DNA from: Tenacibaculum sp.
Lineage (GTDB): Bacteria > Bacteroidota > Bacteroidia > Flavobacteriales > Flavobacteriaceae
Assembly (NCBI GenBank): GCA_022448525.1
Contig: JAKVCX010000001.1
Span: forward strand, 422,734 to 486,733
Length of the DNA: 64,000 nucleotides
Direction of reading: 5' to 3'
In this document: positions 59,721 through 64,000 of the stretch, in pieces
How the letters are laid out: every line of letters begins with the position of its first letter
How positions within the stretch are numbered: position 1 is the first letter of the stretch
The notes under the pieces: model-generated
Told to the model about the DNA's origin: nothing
Databases searched by the model: none
The model's input: the letters and a program-made list of their open reading frames with translations, nothing else
Program-made: the position numbers and the translations under genes

Positions 59721-60671
59721 ATGAAAAAAATTGAAACTCAAAGGCACTTAATAAAATTTTACGGAACAATATTTTTTGGTTTCTTACCAATTGTTGGATT
59801 AGGCTCGTTGATGATTTTTATTGGTTTCAATAATGAAATGAAAAACGAGTCGGACAACGAACATATAATTACGTCAATATTTGGAAGTTTATTTTGTCTT
59901 TTAGCTATCTGGATGGTTTATTTATACTGGAAAAGTTCACCAAAAATCATAATTAATAAAAATAGCATAAAAATTGGAAAAGAAACTTTTAATTTAAACA
60001 GTATACAAGATGTCATATTAACTGGTAAAATGCCTTTGAGATTTATTTTGGATCATCCGATGGAAGGAACTGCAATTTTATTTAAAGACGGAACTGAAAA
60101 AATTTTATTTGATGATATGTATTCAAATAGTTATTTAGTGAAATCATTTCTCGAACAGGTAATAGTAAAAAAACAAGAATTTAAAATAAACTCTCCTAAG
60201 GAAATCAACAAAAACAAACTTCAATTTGAAAGCACAGAAAAATTTAAAGGAAATCAATTTACAACTTCAAGAGGAATTTCATTCTGGGGAATAATCGTAT
60301 TTATGACTTTTATCTTTACGGCAAATGGATTAATACTAAAGTTGGGAGGTTTTATATTCTTTAGTCTAGTTATTACTTTTTGGATTGTATTACATTATTG
60401 GTTATTACATTACTTTGAAATGACAAAAAAGTTTTTAATAATTAAGAACCACATTTTTATTTGGAAATTGAAAATTTATGATTTATCGGACATTAAAGAA
60501 GTTGTTTTCGAAACTCAAAGTAACCGACCAAACTGTTTGAGAGTCATAACAAACAACTTTAAAAATAAACTTTATCCTGCTGGGACTTTAAGTGATAAAA
60601 CTTGGCTGGAAATGAAAAAGAGATTAGAATCAAGAGGAGTACATGTGAGAAATGAATGTATTTATGAATAA
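59721..60671 (+). CDS. Four-helix membrane protein with two PH-like domains
   Basis: 316 aa. Helices at about 17-38, 52-70, 182-202 and 208-228. After each helix pair comes a PH-like beta domain (KIIINKNSIKIGKETFNLNSIQDVIL; FLIIKNHIFIWKLKIYDLSDIKEVVF). The duplicated helix-PH layout is typical of bacterial PH-domain proteins. Function unknown. The next gene is a related single unit, 22 bases away. Confidence 0.75.
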   Translation: MKKIETQRHLIKFYGTIFFGFLPIVGLGSLMIFIGFNNEMKNESDNEHIITSIFGSLFCLLAIWMVYLYWKSSPKIIINKNSIKIGKETFNLNSIQDVILTGKMPLRFILDHPMEGTAILFKDGTEKILFDDMYSNSYLVKSFLEQVIVKKQEFKINSPKEINKNKLQFESTEKFKGNQFTTSRGISFWGIIVFMTFIFTANGLILKLGGFIFFSLVITFWIVLHYWLLHYFEMTKKFLIIKNHIFIWKLKIYDLSDIKEVVFETQSNRPNCLRVITNNFKNKLYPAGTLSDKTWLEMKKRLESRGVHVRNECIYE

Positions 60672-60693
60672 TAATATCGTTAAATAATCTAAA

Positions 60694-61122
60694 ATGAAAA
60701 TCAGACCACCAAAGCTTATTCTTTTCATAGGATTCTTTAGTTTATTTATTGCAATATTGCTACTTTATGTATTATTAACCAACTACCAAATTGATGATAA
60801 TGGCGAGCTAATATCAGTTATATCTATGTTTCTTTTTTTCTTTTTAGTTGGAAGCTATTTATTACTTCATTATTATAATTACCAAATTTCAATCACACCA
60901 ACATTATTGACAATAACTACTGATTTCAAAAGACAAAAAGAAGTTTACTTCGATCAAATAGAAAAAGTAGGATACAATAATTCTTTGAAAATATTTATCA
61001 TATATCATCCAGGAAAAAAAGTCAGAATAAATTCCATGTATCCTTATTTTTTGAATCAAATTGAGGAATCAAAATATTCAGAAAAATTAAAAATCGCCCT
61101 AAGAAAAGGTAATTCATTATAA
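60694..61122 (+). CDS. Two-helix membrane protein with PH-like domain
   Basis: 142 aa. Helices at about 9-29 and 40-58, then a PH-like sheet (YQISITPTLLTITTDFKRQKEVYFDQIEKVGY). It looks like one half of the preceding protein and may form a complex with it, as the two are adjacent. Confidence 0.72.
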   Translation: MKIRPPKLILFIGFFSLFIAILLLYVLLTNYQIDDNGELISVISMFLFFFLVGSYLLLHYYNYQISITPTLLTITTDFKRQKEVYFDQIEKVGYNNSLKIFIIYHPGKKVRINSMYPYFLNQIEESKYSEKLKIALRKGNSL

Positions 61123-61242
61123 TACTAAACGAACCAAGTAAATAATACAATTATATTATTAACTCTTTAAAATAACCACTTTACTCAATGTAGATTTCAT
61201 TAAATTAAATCAACACTTATGTTTGATCTCAATTAATCCAAA

Positions 61243-61842
61243 ATGAAGAAAACATTCGTAATCATATTCTTTTCGATTTTTATAAAATCATTTACTCAAG
61301 AATATAAAATCCCACAATTTAATTTTAAATCAACAACAGATAAGCTTAACACTTACATAAGTCTACTTAAAATTAAAGACAAACAAGCATTAATAATCAA
61401 AATAGAAACTTCTAGCTATTGGTTGAAAGGGTTGTTTTCTAATTTCCTAGTGTTTGAAAATAATGGAAAAGTAACTTTTTATGAGTGTTTTATTCCTCCA
61501 GATTTCGAAAAAAAGTTAAAAATCAATAAAAGAAAAATCAGAAAATCTAAAAGAAAATTCTATTGGGACTTTCTTCAAAACTGTTTTAAAAACGATCGTT
61601 TCTCAATAGTTCAAAGCAAACTAAATATTAGATCTAAACCCAATAAAGATGGCACAAAATCAGTAATGGTAATTTCTGATGGAACAACTTATTCGTTAGA
61701 AATTACACAAGGAAATAAATTTTCCGCTTATGAAACGTATTCACCAACCACATTTATAGAAATTAAATTTCCTGGATGGAAAGAACGAAAAAAGATAGTT
61801 GACCTAATGAACGACATTTACAATCTAATTGAAAAACACTAA
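61243..61842 (+). CDS. Secreted hypothetical protein
   Basis: 199 aa. Signal peptide to about KSFTQ. Basic region in the middle (KRKIRKSKRKF) and beta strands around SVMVISDGTTYSLEITQG. No family recognised. Confidence 0.72.
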   Translation: MKKTFVIIFFSIFIKSFTQEYKIPQFNFKSTTDKLNTYISLLKIKDKQALIIKIETSSYWLKGLFSNFLVFENNGKVTFYECFIPPDFEKKLKINKRKIRKSKRKFYWDFLQNCFKNDRFSIVQSKLNIRSKPNKDGTKSVMVISDGTTYSLEITQGNKFSAYETYSPTTFIEIKFPGWKERKKIVDLMNDIYNLIEKH

Positions 61843-61844
61843 CT

Positions 61845-61965
61845 TCTTAGCAAGGTAATTGCCTAATAAATTCTTGGAAATAAATTCAAACTTATTAATT
61901 ATCTTTCGCGAAAAAGAGAAAAGGCATCCCTCCTTTTAATTGAAAAACACAAACAAAAAAATTAA
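61845..61965 (+). repeat. attC remnant (type A), last recognisable site
   Basis: ATAAATTCAAACTTATTAATTATCTTTC, GCATCCCTCCTTTT and the C-rich run. Left arm and core GTT are gone. Confidence 0.6.
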
Positions 61966-62421
61966 ATGAAAATTACAGAAACCCATAGAGATAATTATAC
62001 TATTTCTACCGACAGAAATAAACTAGATATTCCGACTATTCATAAATTCTTATCAAACGAAACCGATTGGGCAAATGGAATCCCGTTCAATACTCTAAAA
62101 ACATCAATTGATAATTCTTTGAATTTTGGAATTTATCATGAAAAAAAACAAATTGGCTTTGCTCGAATTATTTCTGATTTTTCAACCATTGCATATTTAG
62201 GTGATGTATATATTCTACAAGAATACAGAGGGAAAGGATTAAGTAAATGGTTAATGAATGAAATAACAGAACATCCAAATCTTCAAGGATTAAGACGCTG
62301 GATTTTATTAACTAATACAGCTGAATGGCTTTATAAAAAATATGGATTTACAGAATTACCTCATCCAGAATTTTATATGGAAAAACATAATCCCAACATA
62401 TACAAACGAGTAGAATCTTAA
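61966..62421 (+). CDS. GNAT acetyltransferase
   Basis: 151 aa. VYILQEYRGKGLSKWLM (84-100) is the acetyl-CoA-binding loop, and LRRWILLTNTAEWLYKKYGF the C-terminal strand-helix of GNAT enzymes. The N-terminal substrate part is typical of the group that begins with short helices. Substrate unknown. Confidence 0.85.
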   Translation: MKITETHRDNYTISTDRNKLDIPTIHKFLSNETDWANGIPFNTLKTSIDNSLNFGIYHEKKQIGFARIISDFSTIAYLGDVYILQEYRGKGLSKWLMNEITEHPNLQGLRRWILLTNTAEWLYKKYGFTELPHPEFYMEKHNPNIYKRVES

Positions 62422-62509
62422 TATGATATGCCCTAATTCAATTTAGTATAATTAATTTAGAATCAAATAAAAAATCCGCATATAAAAACGTTTATAACCA
62501 TTTCACAAA

Positions 62510-62983
62510 ATGATTAAACATTTAAAATTTACCATAGAAAACAATTACGATATACCTATAAAACAAGAGTGGATAAGAATAGAAAATCCCTTAAATTATT
62601 ATGAAGTAGAAGCAGGTTTAGAAAAAATTAATGACAATGAATATGTTTATAGAATTTCAGGATATTTTAGGCCAATTTTAAACTATAATTTATTTAGAAA
62701 AGACATTTTTGAGATATTGAATCGACTTGTTCCAGAACAGTTTCAAGTTAAACCTATTAAAATAATCAGAAAATCAACAGGAGAGTTTTGGACGGATTAT
62801 TATGAGATCAATCCTCTTCAAAAATTTTCATATTCAGAATACGATAAAATTCAATGTAATGGATTAATGATTTTTTATATTGATAATTCTATTTTTCTTT
62901 CTGAGAAATTAAAAGAATTACTAAGAAATGAGTTAAACTCTGACGAAATATTCTTTCGAGAAGGACCTCTTTTAATAGCCTAG
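62510..62983 (+). CDS. Hypothetical small protein
   Basis: 157 aa, soluble alpha-beta protein (YYEVEAGLEKINDNEYVYRISGYFRP; FQVKPIKIIRKSTGEFWTDYYEI). Its size and makeup suit an immunity protein; no family recognised. A long AT-rich leader (88 bases) precedes it. Confidence 0.72.
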   Translation: MIKHLKFTIENNYDIPIKQEWIRIENPLNYYEVEAGLEKINDNEYVYRISGYFRPILNYNLFRKDIFEILNRLVPEQFQVKPIKIIRKSTGEFWTDYYEINPLQKFSYSEYDKIQCNGLMIFYIDNSIFLSEKLKELLRNELNSDEIFFREGPLLIA

Positions 62984-63083
62984 CAGATATAATTACCCAA
63001 AACTCTAATCGCACTAAATAATTTTATCAAAATAATAGTTGAACCCTAACCAAATCAACTTTGATGATTACACTTTAAATGTT

Positions 63084-63683
63084 ATGAAAAAAAACTTTAA
63101 AATTCTTATTACACTTGTTCTGTTATTTATTGAGTCTAACACTTTCGGGCAAGAATACCAATTCGATATTCTCAACACTTCCCTGAAAGAATATATTTTA
63201 CTCGAAAAGGAGTTAGGAAGTGAAATAATTCAATCCAATTCCAATCATATATCATTTACAGGAGAAGCTCAACCAATTAAATTTAAACGTACTCAAAAAA
63301 TTATTCCTAACCTGGTCACATATTTATATTTCCAAAAAAAAGATTCAACAATGTCAAAAGTACTTTATGAATGGGATATAAAAAATGATAATAAATCAGG
63401 AGAAAAACAGTCGAATAAATTCATAAAAAAACTAATTAAACAACACAAAAAATTAGAGAAACTATTAACCAAGCTTTATGGTAAGCCAGAAGGATTTGGC
63501 AATTTATCTGAAATTGAAAAAGTAGATAAAAACGGAGGATTGAAAAGAAATTGTAAATGGTACCCTAACGACAGAACAACAATTGAGCTGTATATAGTTA
63601 CTTCAAATTATACAGAAAAAAGAGGTATTATTTCCATAAAACCAACGCACCGAATTAGACTTTATATTCGAAAAGTGAACTAA
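63084..63683 (+). CDS. Secreted hypothetical protein
   Basis: 199 aa from ATG 63084; an upstream TTG is in frame but sits before the signal peptide. Signal peptide to about NTFGQ. Mostly helical, Lys-rich middle (NKFIKKLIKQHKKLEKLLTKLYGKPEG). No family recognised. Confidence 0.72.
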   Translation: MKKNFKILITLVLLFIESNTFGQEYQFDILNTSLKEYILLEKELGSEIIQSNSNHISFTGEAQPIKFKRTQKIIPNLVTYLYFQKKDSTMSKVLYEWDIKNDNKSGEKQSNKFIKKLIKQHKKLEKLLTKLYGKPEGFGNLSEIEKVDKNGGLKRNCKWYPNDRTTIELYIVTSNYTEKRGIISIKPTHRIRLYIRKVN

Positions 63684-63684
63684 A

Positions 63685-63996
63685 ATGAAAATTAAATATT
63701 GCTGGAGATGTAAAATGGAAGTCCCTATGTTAAACTCGGAAGAGTTTGAAATTGCCACCAAACTTTACAGAAAAGGATTTAGAATTTTAAATGAAGACAG
63801 ACAAATTGGATTCAAAGAATTACTGGAATATTATAATAACTTAACAGGGTTTGAAGAAACTGAACCTAACGCTATTATGCACCATTCCTTAGCACAAATT
63901 GGTCCTGATTGCGAAAATTGTGGAAAACCGTACCGAACTCCCAAAGCAAAACTTTGTGCTTCTTGTGGTAACAAAAGAGAAGTAAATATGGAATAA
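63685..63996 (+). CDS. Small zinc-ribbon protein
   Basis: 103 aa, starting 1 base after the previous stop. Three Cys pairs (YCWRCK at 6-11, DCENCGKP and LCASCGNK at the end) imply one or two zinc sites. The segment ETEPNAIMHH is conserved in a widespread uncharacterised family that I recognise by pattern only. Cytoplasmic. It shows no cassette ends. Confidence 0.8.
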   Translation: MKIKYCWRCKMEVPMLNSEEFEIATKLYRKGFRILNEDRQIGFKELLEYYNNLTGFEETEPNAIMHHSLAQIGPDCENCGKPYRTPKAKLCASCGNKREVNME

Positions 63997-64000
63997 ATCG

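Overview
The window looks like the chromosome of a marine-type Flavobacteriia (Bacteroidota). It is AT-rich. Its secreted proteins carry type IX secretion (T9SS) tails, lipoprotein and signal-peptide genes are abundant, and the promoters fit the Bacteroidota pattern TTTG-N19-TAnnTTTR. Every gene I can support lies on the + strand.

Layout. (1) 1-2385: an ordinary chromosomal gene, a secreted purple-acid-phosphatase-like enzyme, closed by a terminator. (2) 2430-3641: a tyrosine recombinase gene with its own promoter, followed within 28 bases by an attI-like GTT site. (3) 3633 to about 40.6 kb: a tandem array of about 46 mobile-gene-cassette-like units. Each is usually one small ORF starting 10-30 bases after a GTT, followed by a structured repeat of about 50-195 bp. 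(4) About 40.6-62 kb: the same organisation, progressively decayed, with repeats reduced to fragments, lost, or fused into genes. (5) The last 2 kb carries ordinary-looking small genes and runs off the window.

The central observation is that this is an integron-like system that does not match the textbook one. Each unit begins with G^TT plus 5-7 variable bases and ends with the exact reverse complement of that same sequence. The arms pair within one cassette, not across a junction. This is the signature of integron cassettes, whose attC site is only complete in the excised circle. The variable bases differ from cassette to cassette, so each cassette carries its own matched 'barcode' stem. The repeats fall into several unrelated sequence families, called A to F plus short sites here. 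The A, B and D families share a fold: an outer R/L stem enclosing three small hairpins. In families A, B, D and E the outer stem has a conserved A.C mismatch at the same position, which would be a T.G wobble on the bottom strand, as expected if only the bottom strand is the folded substrate. The recombinase resembles IntI around boxes I/II and in its C-terminal SPLD motif. It lacks the IntI-specific insertion, carries an extra N-terminal domain of about 75 residues, and is transcribed toward the array.

Cassette cargo is very mixed. It includes more than 20 lipoproteins, signal-peptide proteins, small membrane proteins, OmpA-like domains, VOC/glyoxalase-like proteins, a Fic/Doc protein, a trypsin-like protease, an HMA-CDF-like cation transporter, SUKH and other immunity-like proteins, a Coq4-like protein, GNAT acetyltransferases, a PQQ-type propeller, and one three-gene unit with its own AraC regulator. 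Repeat integrity falls with distance from the integrase, as expected if insertion is at attI and the distal end is oldest. I could not run searches or folding; family names come from motif recognition and novelty is not claimed as fact.
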